A stretch of DNA of 64,000 nt from Karstenula rhodostoma CBS 690.94 (Eukaryota; Ascomycota; Dothideomycetes; Pleosporales; Didymosphaeriaceae): NCBI GenBank assembly GCA_010093485.1, contig MU001497.1:1106513-1170512 (forward strand), written 5' to 3'. A model generated the notes under the pieces. The model was not told the DNA's origin. It ran no database searches and saw only the letters and a program-made list of their open reading frames with translations. Below, in pieces: positions 10,810-22,853 of the stretch (the first letter of the stretch is position 1; each line of letters opens with the position of its first letter). The position numbers were made by a program, and so were the translations under genes.

Positions 10810-11604
10810 GCGTCTAAATTACGATTCGTGAATGTATTACGCATGCGGTACTCAGTGTGGGAGTTCGACGAGTTAGCAATTTGGAATTAGCCAGCGGGCA
10901 CTTACCGTTCATCCTTCGCTTCGCCGTCACCAATGCGGTTTCTGGAACTGCTATACCGTTCCGTCGTGCTTCGGATACTTGCATGTGATCATCCCTTACC
11001 GCCAGAATCCCATGGGGACGCGCGCTGCGGTCCTTTCGAATGCTGTGCAGTGGCTTGTGCGGCGAGACAAGATGTCGATGGCTGTGCGCTTTCATAACGA
11101 GCAATAGTGACCAAGCATTTCCGGGCGACCAGAGCAGGGTTCCAGGCAGCATTGAATCATGACGGAGAATGCACGATGACAGGGTTACTCTCACAGGTGC
11201 AGTACCAAAATTACTACAGTCGGCCTGTGTATTGCCTATCCTGCCTTGGGCAATACCTTGGATTTAGACTTTGGGTGTAACGCTCTATGTGGCCATGGTT
11301 CATTCTCGCTGTCTGCATGCCCGAAGAAAGCAAAACACGATCCTGCATCAACTTGCTGCTTGCCAATTTCTTCGCCGCCACAGCTATGGTATCATGGGAC
11401 CAAACAACGGCTTTCCCTGGCTTAGGACATTTACTCACTGTATGCTTTCAACCGCAATCAGGTTGTCAGCACAGATTTACAATCACACGATCGTCTTCTC
11501 CTGGGCCCACTCAATTCAATTGGTCGAGCGCTCTTTCCTATTCTATCTCGCTCTGTTTGCGTTGGCTAGCCGCTCACCTTCACCTTCACTGCAAACGCCC
11601 AACT
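10810..11604. other. Intergenic between FAT1 and dynamin gene
   Basis: About 800 bp between two co-directional genes. The last 100 bp are CT-rich and end in a TATA box. No supported gene or RNA is seen. Confidence 0.55.
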
Positions 11605-11610
11605 TATAAA
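11605..11610 (+). promoter_or_regulatory. TATA box of dynamin gene
   Basis: A perfect TATAAA overlaps an in-frame ATG at 11610. If it works as a TATA box, transcription starts downstream of that ATG. The next in-frame ATG, at 11670, is then the translation start. Confidence 0.5.
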
Positions 11611-11669
11611 TGCCCTCTTCCGCTACTCTAACCAACCCTCCTCACACAACCACAAATCGTCACACTATT

Positions 11670-14258
11670 ATGACGAAGCGTACCCGTCCCACAGGACAAT
11701 CACCACCACAAAATAAACGATACAGAGAGAGCGCAGGAGCCGACATGCCCTCAGATACCTCTGGCACTGAGGGGGGTGGATCTATGACTCCCGTCACACC
11801 TGTAGCTATCGATCCAGATGCCGTGACCACGAGCTCGCTCAAAGCGCTTCAGAGCGAAGATCAGCGAAAAGTGATGGATATTGTCGACAAACTTCGTCGC
11901 AGCGGTCTTAGCGGCATCGTTGAGCTTCCCCAGCTAGTGGTATGTACTTTGATCATTCTTGCTGTGGTCAGACTTATTTCGACCAGGTCTGCGGTGATCA
12001 GTCATCTGGCAAGTCGAGCGTCTTAGAGGCGATTACGGAAATTCCATTTCCTCGCAAGGAGAACTTGTGCACGCGGTTCGCTACTGAGATCATTCTCCGT
12101 CGCTCACCCACTTCTACCATCTCGATCACGATCACACCGGATAAGCTGCGTCCCAAGGAAGAACAGGTGAAGTTGAAGTCTTTCAGCAAGGCTATTATCG
12201 ACTTCCAGGAGCTGCCAGACATCATTAAGGAGGCTACCGAAGCCATGGAGCTTGGTGTGGTCGGTGGAGCTGGCTCGAGGGCCTTCTCTCGCGACGTTCT
12301 CTCAGTTCAGATCGACGGCCCGGATCGTCCTCAACTGTAAGCATAGAAGTCATGTCACGCACTGTCTTCGTAAAACTAACATACTTGTGTAGGACTTTGG
12401 TCGATCTTCCTGGCTTGATACACAGCAGCAATCGCTCCCAAACCGAAGCCGACAAGGACTTGATTCTTAACCTGGTCAAGGAGTACATCAGCAACCCACG
12501 CACGATAATTTTGGCGGTCGTCAGCGCAAAGAATGACATGGCAAACCAAATCATCGTCGACTATGCGCGCAAGGCTGACCAGGACAATAAGCGCACGCTC
12601 GGCATCATTACCAAACCGGACTATCTCCGTGAGGGCTCAGAAAATGAGCTTAGCTGGGTTGAGATTGCTCAGAATAAGGATGTCTATCTCGAGCGAGGCT
12701 GGCACATGCTCAAGAACCGTGGTGACAACGAGATGGATTTCACTTTCGCTGAACGTAACGAAGCTGAGGCTTTGTTCTTCAGTAAGGGTCGCTATGTGAA
12801 TCTTTCACGAGAGTGCGTGGGCATTGAATCCTTGCGCGAGCGTCTGAGTAAACTTCTACTCAACCATCTTGTCAAAGAGCTGCCTGCTTTGAGGGAGGAG
12901 ATGAGCACGAAACTGCAAGCAACGAGTGACGAAATCACCAAGCTTGGCGAGAAGCGATCGACCATTACTGAGCAGCGTTTGCTCCTCATAAAAGTATCCA
13001 TGCACATCAATGACATTCTCAAGAGTGCTGTCAAAGGTCAGTGGTCCTGTTTGTGCTCACATTACTGTACCCTAACCCTTCCTTACGCAGGTTTCTACGA
13101 GAGCAGCTTCTTCGGAGCCATCAACATGAACGCTGCTGTCGACGCTAAGGAAAACATCACCCGGTTCCGGGCGGTGATTCAGCATCGCAACCTGAGCTTT
13201 GCTGAGAACATGCGACTGCGCGGTCACAAGTATGCAGTTGGCGTTGGTCCCGGCGATGACGACCATGAGCATGCTGAAGAGATGAAGGCCCAAGAAGAGC
13301 TTGGCAAGATGACCGACGAAGATCCGTTTCTTCCCAAACCTAAGTCGCTAACACGCGAAGAAGCCGTTGCCTGGGTGAAGAAGACGCTCGAGCGTTCACG
13401 TGGCTATGAGCTGCCAGGCACGTTCCAACCCACGCTGATCAGCCAGTTGTTCTGGGAACAGTCACAGCCATGGGAGAAGATTGCTTTGGAACACATCACC
13501 AGCGTAGCAGCCATCTGCAAGGAGTTTGTTTACAGTGTACTCAAGCATGCTGCACCTGCTGAATTCTTTCCGCGCCTTACCGGCTTGAGCGTCGATGCGG
13601 CTCTCGAGGCTTCTTTGGCTGCAGCGAAGGAAGAGTTGACCAAGCTCATCAAGGATAAGACACGCCATCCTATGACGTACAACCGTGAGTCTTACCCAGC
13701 GTTTCCAATGTGAAGCTGTTTTACTGATCACCACAGACTATTTCACAACGACTATTCAGAAGCAGCGCCAGCGAAAGCATACGAAGATTACCAAGGAGGC
13801 TGGAAAGGCAATCCAAGAAACCCGCCACATGGGTGATGGCTCTTACCAGACTCTAATCAAGCCGGAAAAGATGGAGGAAGCCATGTCTAAGGCCATCGAG
13901 CAAGACATGGACAGCTTCAGCTCCCAAGAGGCCCTGGATTACGAACGCGCTTACTACAAGGTACGCAGTCTTCTGAACCTGCTGCTGTCGTGGTTACTAA
14001 CAGATACTATAGGATGAGCTAAAGTACTTCGTCGCCTCAGTGTGTAAGGAATGCATCGAGCGCCACCTCGTCGAGCCGCTTCCTGACATCGTCCTCTCCC
14101 CTCTTGTCGTCACCGCAATGTCTGAGGAGGAGATTCGATTCGTTGCTTCAGAGCCACCTGAGATCACGCATCAGCGCGCTCACTTGGAGTCGCGTATGGC
14201 CATGTTAGAAAAGGGCCTCGAGACCTTCCGTGAGGCCATGGGCGGCCTGAGGCGCTGA
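11670..14258 (+). CDS. Dynamin-family GTPase (fungal Mx-like/Vps1-like)
   Basis: Large GTPase of the dynamin superfamily. Six exons (11670-11939, 11987-12336, 12393-13036, 13091-13684, 13737-13960, 14013-14258) encode 775 residues. Order: a short basic/Ser-Thr-rich N-terminus, then the GTPase domain with G1 GDQSSGKSS (completed across intron 1), G2 TRFATE, G3 DLPG (completed across intron 2) and G4 TKPD. The middle/stalk domain follows, then a C-terminal GTPase effector domain. No PH domain, proline-rich tail or membrane anchor is visible, which fits the Mx-like clade that is expanded in filamentous fungi, rather than classical dynamin. The basic N-terminal KRTRPTGQSPPQNKR could be a nuclear signal. 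Membrane target and process are unknown. Confidence 0.93.
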
Positions 14259-14780
14259 GCACTTTTGGTGGTGCTCTTGTGACGGAAAAAAGAAGAACAC
14301 ATATGTCATGTCCTCGAGCGGCTTTTCGTTCCGCAGTAGCGCCTACGCTGGCTGTTGATGATGTATGATGTGGTCTCCTGGAGTTGTTGGAGACTCGCAA
14401 AGACCTCCTTGCCTACTAGAGGCCTGTGACGATTCACCTGGTTAGCTCAGCTGGAGCCTACCATATATTGCAATGAATCTTCCCCAAAACGACGTTCTCT
14501 AATCTCGGGTCATTTTCGAGACCCATGCATGGGCTCCAATTGCTCAATGTGACGGACGTGATGAATGCAGCACCTTCTTGGTGGGGTTTGGTCAAGCGCC
14601 ACGGCGGTTTGCTAGATCTGCCTCGGCTGCGCGACTGCGTCATTCCGTCTCAGAGCCTCCAAGCGATCCCACTTCCGGCCCACATGACCCGCGACAGCCT
14701 CCAGACTCATTCTCGTATGCCGCAATCATGGCATTCTGCCGTCCTCTCCCCCGCGCTGGCCAATTGACCCACCGCCCGCC
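14259..14780. other. Intergenic between dynamin and MFS transporter genes
   Basis: About 520 bp; promoter of the transporter. No additional gene is supported. A tRNA A-box look-alike near 14440 lacks a matching B-box. Confidence 0.55.
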
Positions 14781-16597
14781 ATGAGCTTCCTCGTTGACCA
14801 TGCGCGCGATGCGTACCGCAATAAGCAGACGCACGTCGTCATTTTCTCGTCCACAGCCATTGCCCTCTATGGCTATGACCAGGGAATGATGTCTCTGAGT
14901 ACGTAAGGCCTGACTAAAAACCCGAGTCTCCATAGCATCTGAGCTGTGGAGAAGATGCACAAGTCCACAGCGCAATGTACCCGTGCTAATCATCATGCAC
15001 AATCTATACTGACTGTGTACTCTCCCTGCAGTAAACACAAATTATGACTACCTTCACACAATGGGAATTGGCGAATCCTCGCCCATTGTCGGAGCCATCG
15101 TTGCCATCTACTATCTCGGATGCGCCGTCGGCGCCGTTCTCTTCTCGAAAATGTCGGATAAGCTCGGACGGAAGCGCTCGATATTCCTGAGCCTCGCAAC
15201 TGCCTCCCTGGGAAACCTCTTGATGTTTGCCTCCGGGTTCGGATATACAAAAGGTGCTCTGGCAGTCATGTTGACGGGAAGAGTGGTCATGGGCTTGGGC
15301 GTAGGTGGAATCGACTGTGTCATTCCTACCTACAGCTCAGAGCTGTCGAATGACGAAGCTCGTGGAAAAGCGCTCGCTCAAGAGTTCCAGAGCAATATCT
15401 TTGGATTGCTTATGGCATTTGGGTAGGTTACACATGGACATGGGCATGTTTGCGACTGACATGAGATAGTCTTAACCTAGGCGTCACCGTTTGTTTAGGA
15501 AAGTGGAACCAATGGGCGTGGAGGATACCGATCATCGTCATGCAAATATATCCGGTGCTGTTGATGGCTTTTGTCGAACGCCTTCCAGAGTCTCCCAGAT
15601 GGTTCATCTATAACGGACGACAGACGGATGCTCAAGCAGCGTTGAACGACATATTCGGAAACGAGGGTGACAGCAAGCTTGATGAGCTACTAGATGCCCA
15701 CGAGAAGGAGAAAGACCAGCATATTGGATATCTGGATATGATTACCCCTTCGCATCCGCAGTTCCATCCAACGGTGGTCACTGTCATGGGACAGATCAAC
15801 CAAGCTTTGACTGGTTACGGAGCGGTATCTGTTTATGGTCCCCAAATCTTCGAGGTATGGTTACGCCGATACCCACCCTTCGACCAGTGCAAGCTAACAT
15901 AACGTAGCTGTTAGGATTCGCCGTCCGAGACGCTGAGTATCTTACCCTCGGAAACTACACATCCTACTTCCTCCTTATGACCGTCGCCTGGCTTCTCATC
16001 GATGCCCTCGGCCGTCGTAAACTCCTCATCCAAGGGTCCTTCATTCTCAGCGTATCCTTTCTTCTCCTCGCCTTGTTCGGCGGCCTCGCTCAGAACTCGT
16101 CGAAGCTCGACATTCCGATATTTGTTCCCGGCCTGCTCGGCACAATCGTGCTCTTCATTGCCACGGGTGCGTTTGGTATCGGCTGGCTCTCAACCGTCTG
16201 GCTGATCCCCACGGAAATTTACCCTACGGCCGCTCGGTCCCAGGGCACCGCGATCTCAGTCATCGTATGGGGCTTTGCCAACTTCGCCATCACATTCCTC
16301 ACACCCGTCATGTTCAACAACCTCTCGTACTTCATCTTCGGCGTCTTCGCTGTATCGAACGCGCTCGCGGGCGTGTGGACGTGGCTCTACTTGCCGGAAA
16401 CGGGAGGGCGGACATTCGAAGAGAACCAGGCGTTCTTTACGGACGCGAAGGAGGAGGGGACTTGGAGGGTCAGCAAGGTGGCGGGAGGCGAGTATGGGGT
16501 GTTCAAGTATCCGGATCCTGAAGGCGAGGGGGTTGTGGATGCGGAGAGGGTGCCACTGTTGCAAAGAGTGGAAGATCAGGTGCCCAGTGTGGAGTAG
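14781..16597 (+). CDS. MFS sugar transporter (sugar porter family)
   Basis: Plasma-membrane sugar:proton symporter-like protein. Four exons (14781-14898, 15032-15422, 15470-15854, 15908-16597) give 527 residues. Sugar-porter signatures are in the expected order: YGYDQGMMS in TM1, SDKLGRKRS between TM2 and TM3, GRVVMGLGVGG in TM4, LPESPRWFIYNGR before the central loop, IDALGRRKL between TM8 and TM9, and the closing LPETGGRTFEE. PETGGR replaces the common PETKGR. About twelve hydrophobic segments can be counted. The substrate (hexose, disaccharide or polyol) cannot be told from motifs. No sugar-use gene is adjacent. Confidence 0.9.
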
Positions 16598-18033
16598 GGT
16601 GCGAGTGGCTTACATTTGGTTAAGATTGTTTACCCCAGCGATTTACTTTTGGCTCACAGTCATCCGGGAGGTTCGGAGCCTAGCGCGTCAAGGCCCGCAA
16701 ACCATTGAATGGGGGGGGGGGTTGCAAGCAGAAACTCCCGCAAAGGATTGGGACCGAAGGTAGTCTCTTGATCCTCCTGGGAGACAGCAAGTAGATTTTA
16801 CACATTTTCCCCGCTGGATCCGATATTGGCCCGGTTTCGATGTGACAGTGCGGTTGCATACGCCCACGATCTATGCTCCAACGCGGGTTCTTGTCTAGAT
16901 GTTTCTGAACCGTTCTACCTCCATCGTGTTCATTGTGCCTATCGTGCGATATCTTCAGACTTTTTTTGCTAGTGGCTATGTGATTTGTGGCAATTCGAAG
17001 ACGCAGCTGTCTGTCAACAAGGTTATTCCTTGCGACCCCCGGCCCTCTTTTGTTCACAAGCTTGTGCGCATCGCTTTCCTAGCTAGCGCATTGCTATCTA
17101 GCGCTTGTGGATCATGCGATAATCCTCCGTATTCCTCACTCAAACTTATGCATCTCGCTTCCCATGACGTTCCGGGTCCGCGGTGTGGAGAACGCGGAAA
17201 TTGGACACAAAGTGCCGTACGAATTCTCATGGAGAATTATAAAGCTCGAAAATCAATGAAGAGAATGCTTCGAGACGGGTTTAAGAGGATTCAGTATCAG
17301 ATAGATGATGCGGACTGTTCGTTGTTGATATGCAGCGCTCAGTGCCCGAGCTCATCTTTCTTTGTGATTTGAGCAGAAACACACCTCGGTGACGGTTCTC
17401 GTTCGAAAGACACTACTATCATGCTTTTGGGGCTATGGCATCAAGCTCAGTATACGCTTCTATATTCTTGACCTACTTTCAGACCAGGTGGTCGATGTTT
17501 CGGCGGCTTACCTACTCCACCAAAAATGGTTAATTATACGGCAGCTTTGCGCGTCGCACCACCGAAACAAACGCTGCCTCTCGTCAGCACTTTCAGTAGT
17601 AAGCTCGGCCTTACGCCGATGTCTTGAACTGTCTTGCTGCCTCGTGGTGCACCGCGACGCCGGAAGAGGCGCGGTTTTCGCCCGCGGTAGTTCCTGCGGC
17701 GTAGGATACCCCTACACTGCCGAGAATTGCGGGAAACGCCCGGCGCTCCCGCAGGATACCATAGCTAGCTTAGATGCTTCACTTTGGAGTGTGATGGCCG
17801 TGTCTCTCACCTGGATGAAATCTGCCCAACTGTACTTGCCTTGAGATGAATGGAAGCCCCGCGGCACAGCGTTATGCACTGTGATGGGCAGAGAGGTTGT
17901 CGGCGCATACAGTATATATCTGAGTATGCTCACCGATGAACATCACCACAGTCTTCAGTCTCTATTCACTCAAGCTCCTCATCACTCGACTTCACTTCGA
18001 ACCAAAACTACCACTCTTACTCTATCAACAACA
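16598..18033. other. Intergenic with poly-G run
   Basis: About 1.4 kb. It includes an 11-base G homopolymer at 16711-16721. Open frames here lack recognisable domains or splice structure. The last 120 bp carry TATATAT at 17913-17919, the likely promoter of the small gene that follows. Confidence 0.5.
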
Positions 18034-18268
18034 ATGTCTGGAACAGGTGCTTCTGGCGGATCTTACTACACATATCCATGCATGTACGCTCATGTGGTGG
18101 AAGGCCATAGTCAAGCATTCATGTTCTACTCTCCGAACGAGAAGTGTGAGGCGTGTCGCGTAAGTCTCTAATCTGAACTTTTAGAGACTCAACTGAACAC
18201 TCGACAGCTCGCAGGACGGTAACCGATACTTTGCATGTGGAACAACATCTCGTCATGGATGGGTGTAA
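18034..18268 (+). CDS. Candidate 59-residue Cys-containing protein
   Basis: Two exons, 18034-18159 and 18215-18268, with a clean GTAAGT donor and GCAG acceptor (55-bp intron). The spliced product starts MSGTGASGGSYYTYPCMY and ends KCEACRDGNRYFACG then TTSRHGWV. CEAC plus a downstream C-G pair suggests a metal- or disulfide-stabilised mini-domain. There is no signal peptide. A TATATAT box lies about 120 bp upstream and the leader is CT/CA-rich. I do not recognise a family. Support is the splice-dependent joining of a sensible cysteine motif; no homology was tested. Confidence 0.45.
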
Positions 18269-21200
18269 TCGACAACCATCCAAAGACTACTCCGGCAAAC
18301 GGAATCTATTCGGCGTCTTATCTTTTCACAAATTGGCGGCAATCAACCCTGAGTTAGCGACGGACGGAATCTGCTGGGTGCGTTCATTGCCTTCCGGGCT
18401 TCTAGTAGATCTCTATAGTTCAGATAATTTATGCTTCACTGCAAAACCCTCCCAATCCAGTGAACAATGTCGAGATCTTGTTCAGAGTGTGTCAGAATCA
18501 ACGCTGGCATTGACCACGTTTAAGAGTAAAGCGCTAGAGATTCGACTAACGGGCAGCGTTCAGGTGCTGGCAAGAGCGCTCAGCACGGGCGAAGACGGAA
18601 AGCGTGACGCGACAACCCGCACTTGACTAGGTATCGCACTACACCGCCTTGCCACTCCAACCTCTCACCACAACAAAGTCGGATTGCCGGCAACATGCTC
18701 ACGTCCATCGGCCTTACAATCAATGACACCACTCCTTCGCTACGAGATGATCCCGTTCCGCAGCCGTCAACAGAAGCATTCGAAGGTGCATCTGAATCAG
18801 CCTATCCGGCGCTACGCTCAGTTTCTGCTGGCAGAGACGGTCCCGCGCCGACATCTTTCCCTCTGTGATGCACACTGATCACACAATGGCTGTTCCCAAG
18901 CACGCTCCTATTTCGGTTGGCATCTGGAAGTGTTCATTGCAAGGACCACAAAGCTTGGTGGAACTCGCAAGCGGCCTTGAGGGCAACATCATCCGGTACA
19001 CGTCGATGCTACGTATGCACGCCACATTGGTGCATTTCCCTCGCAGCGCGCACCTGTTCGACCTGACGACCAGCTTCTATGCATGGGATATTCCTTCGGC
19101 TCCGCACACCAAGTTTGCTCCTATTCAGCAAGCGTGCCAACATGAAGGCTGGTCTATATTGCCGGAGCGGCACCACAAGCTTTGGAGAGGCCAGCTGAAG
19201 GGCGGTACATCTAAATACACTACACCGAGCCCCAACGTCACTATAACATAGCGACGGCCGTGGCAAGTAAGGCCGATTCTAATATTTTGGCGTGGATACT
19301 GCAGCCAACCTCGTAGCTTGATATTCGTTCACATGTACCGCGAATAGGGGACGAGACCTGAGCAAATTTGCACCGATCTAAGTGGCGGCGACAACCCGTT
19401 CGACTGAGCATCCGAACGCACTCTCCCAAGCGCACCTCCAAGAGTTACATACGGTCTCCTCCCGTTTACCGGGGTACAACGCTGAGTCTAATGACACTAT
19501 CTGAGATGGCATTGGGTATGGTTCGGTCGAATGACCCGATCATCCATTTATCTACCTAGGCGAGGACGTCTTGGTATGTGATAAGACAAATACGAAAGAC
19601 ATCAGAGGGTTCCCTTGGCAGCATAGATCCATCATGAGATGCTTAGCTCGAAACGCAGCGCGAAGAGCGCTTACAAAGGCACCATAGTCGACGTATCTGA
19701 TGCTTTTGACCATGGGTCAATATTGGTCAGCCTTGCGACCCAACGCTACTGAATTCCTAGGCGCCCAAGCCAGCTTCGCAGCGCGATCGTCAACATCCGA
19801 CAAAGTGACCAGCGTCAAGCAAGCGGCGTGCTCGATGATTGCTCGAGACAACACGCGAAGCTCACGACTGCGGACATATTTGTGGGGGGGTGGCCTTGTG
19901 AAGAGGCACACCAACATCTAGGGTTGTATTCAGATGTCGAGCTCTCATTTCGATGAAGGCGATGCTGCTACGCGCAAGCGGATTTGCGTCTAGCCACGGC
20001 TAGCCCAGAGCAATACGTACGGCGGCAGCACTACTCACAATTGAGTTCCACTTCATGCGCGTGGGCGCCCGCCAGCCGCTTTTACGTGCAACGGATTTCC
20101 GACTGCTTTCAATTTAGCCACTGACTCGAAAGCCGCCGCTCAACTAAGATTGCTACCGTCTCCAGGAAAACACTCGTGTGCAGTCGGCCAAGACGACACA
20201 CATCTCGTTGCGCTCAACACCAGGGGTTTGATCCTCGGCGCCGTAACGATGGTCACAACCAAAAGCACCTGGTCATCGTGTTCGTGGTGTCCCCAAAGTG
20301 TCCACTTGACCGTATCGAGCGGGACCCAAATCCATCGGTGCAGTCATTCAAGCGTCGCAGTCGGCATTGGACGCATGCATACAGTGGCACAATGTGCAGC
20401 CGATTTCCCCAATGCCCTCTGACCACCCTACGGCCCTCGGTAAAGATCTGCTCATTTTCCAAAAATCCGGAAGAGAGCTACAGCTTTTCGGGCAAGCGCA
20501 AAATATCCTGTCGATCACCCTGGTAGACCAGTTGTTAAGCGCCCGTACGGCTCTCGTCGCTACGGCGGTGCTGCAATCAAAACGCCTTGAGTAGGGCGGT
20601 GCACCCAGGCCTATGGAAGCGTCCAAAGATCACTTCCTCCGCATTGCATATACCGAGGGATTGAAATGGACATGCGCTCGACAGAGATGGGGTTGGAACA
20701 CCCTTGGTGTAGGTACGTAGATAAATTCAGCAAAACTACAAGGCTGCATAACGATGCATAGTGGCATGCAGGATTGCGTCCACCCACAGCGATCGCTGCC
20801 CTGGATGGAGGAAGATCCCAAGCCACGACTTTGGTGCTGGCCGTGCATATGCATAGTCACATGACTGAAACTGGATGCGTCCAACCGAGATCATGCGAGT
20901 GCCTTGGCCTGAACCTGGTCCAGGCTTGCGCACTGCGTGCGTTAATCCAACGTTCGCTGTTGTCAACACGCAGTCCATCCAATGTCTTTCTTGCAACCAA
21001 CGGACGGGGCGGGAGACATGCGGTACACTGCGTCTCTGCGCCATCATCGTAGCCCACTGGCGATGTAGAAGTACCCAGAACAGCGACGAGGCACCTCAGT
21101 CCTGTGCTCCCTGCGACAGTACCTCAGAACAATGCCAGGTGCAAGTTCGAATGAGATAGTCTGAACACATCTTTTCGTACGTACCTGCTGATCCGTTATT

Positions 21201-22322
21201 ATATAGTTCAGCCAATCTCACGGCTGGTAGCCGTTATTGTCTCGGCTGCACTCAAGCCACACTCTCCGTGCCGCAGTGCAAGGGGGTTGCGGCACAGCAT
21301 TTGTTTGTTCCCTAGGCTCGGAAGATAGCGCTATGCAGGGCAGCCCTATCTGCCTCGACTTGTGACTGTGCGCAGGCGATGCGCCACGCTCAGCTTGTGG
21401 CAAAGATACCCAATGGACCGAATCTTCTAGGCGACACTCGCATCCGAACAAAGAGTAGAGATTCTAGCACATTCAAACAAAAAGTCCAAGAGAAACGACT
21501 CCACCTGCATTATGGTGGGGTGTCCATCTAAAAAAGCATATAACGTCATGCTGCATCGTAGCGACAATTCACACAACGACCACGTCAGAAGCCTTGAGTT
21601 GCGCGGCGATCGTGAAAACCCAACCCATGCAACACAGTACCAAACGCTCGACGCTGGGGAATACCGGTTCTCCGCGTATTACTCCACGGACCCCAGTTTC
21701 TGGAAATCTTAGCGACAGCGGGACACCGAGCCCACGAGAGGATACCTCAGCAAGTTTGATAAACGCAAGCTACGTCGGATGACGGAATGGAATAAGTCGA
21801 TTCCAAGGAGCTAGCGTGTGCATTCCTGTTTTTGCTACATCAGTCGTTAGTTCTACCTACACCTCTTGTAGAAGGAGGGCGGCGACATGGGTTTGGCTTA
21901 CCCGACTCTACAGTAGCGGGCCAGGGTGCAGCATGCTGCCTGGACCCCCCTCGTGCCCACCACGTTCGCGCTCCGCATGTGGGGCCGTCGTACACTGTCT
22001 TGGACTCAGTCAAGGCTCACTGATCACAGGTTCCACTACGATACTTAACTAAGACTGATGAAGGCAGCGGGCCTCTTGTTCAGCGGGTCTCTCAGGCATA
22101 TCTCCGACCCTCGAAGGGATACAAGCAATCATTTCGACGTGCCGCACTGGACTGACAGTGTGACGGGCTTCCCGCTCGGGACGGAATCCCACCTACCCGC
22201 TGTCTCGCCGCAATATACAACGCAACCCGCCGGATCAAAAGAAGCCAGGAAGTAGCACCGATATCAACGATGAGGGCGAGTCCAACACAAAGGCTTGCTC
22301 GATCAAGCTTTCCCATAGGCGC

Positions 22323-22498
22323 CAACGGCGGCACCGCGGCTATGTCACATCTCGCTTGAAGCTGCAGTACGCTACGAGCCGTCGTCCATGTCGGGTAGCC
22401 CTCGATATACAGGGCTCTCGGGGTTCTAGTGTGACTTCTAGTGTGACTCCACCGTCACATTCATCAACAACGTCAACGGCGGCACTGCGGCTGTCACA
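22323..22498. repeat. Direct repeat pair, about 25 bp
   Basis: The word caacggcggcac[c/t]gcggct followed by gtcaca occurs at 22323-22349 and at 22474-22498, differing by one substitution and a 2-bp indel. Confidence 0.6.
22424..22447. repeat. 12-bp perfect tandem duplication
   Basis: TTCTAGTGTGAC twice, head to tail. Confidence 0.85.
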
Positions 22499-22853
22499 CG
22501 GGCCGGACCCCTTCGATACCTTCTAGGCCACTGCGAGACTTGCTCATCGACGAAGGATGCCGCTGGTGCAGACCTTGCCGCGGGGCGTTGCGGTAACGGG
22601 CGGCGCCGCAAACAGTTCGCATACGGTATGCTTGCTGAGACGGCATGACAAACACGTATGTATGGTAAGTATGAACGCGTAAATTATTGTTACAAACATG
22701 TACTTCGTAAGCTCGCCGTATCGGATGTATGCAAAAAGCCGTTGTCATACCCCTTGAGAATCGTGAATCAACGTCAGATGTGCCCAGGTCGATGGTGACT
22801 CCAAGCACCAGATTGCACATCAGGCCAGTAACCAACATTCACTAATTAGCCAT

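Larger units (their letters stand above)
18269..22853. other. Gene-poor 4.6 kb segment
   Basis: No frame longer than about 130 codons, no recognisable domain and no convincing spliced gene on either strand. Base composition is balanced, so it is not an AT-rich RIP block. Two short direct repeats near 22.3-22.5 kb are listed separately. The longest ATG frame (18868-19251, 127 codons) has no feature I recognise. Confidence 0.5.

Noticed and set aside
14436..14456. tRNA-like A-box (TAGCTCAGCTGG)
   Set aside because: No B-box or acceptor stem within 120 bp downstream.
16899..17372. 157-codon ATG frame
   Set aside because: No recognised domain, no splice or promoter logic; length is reachable by chance in this composition.
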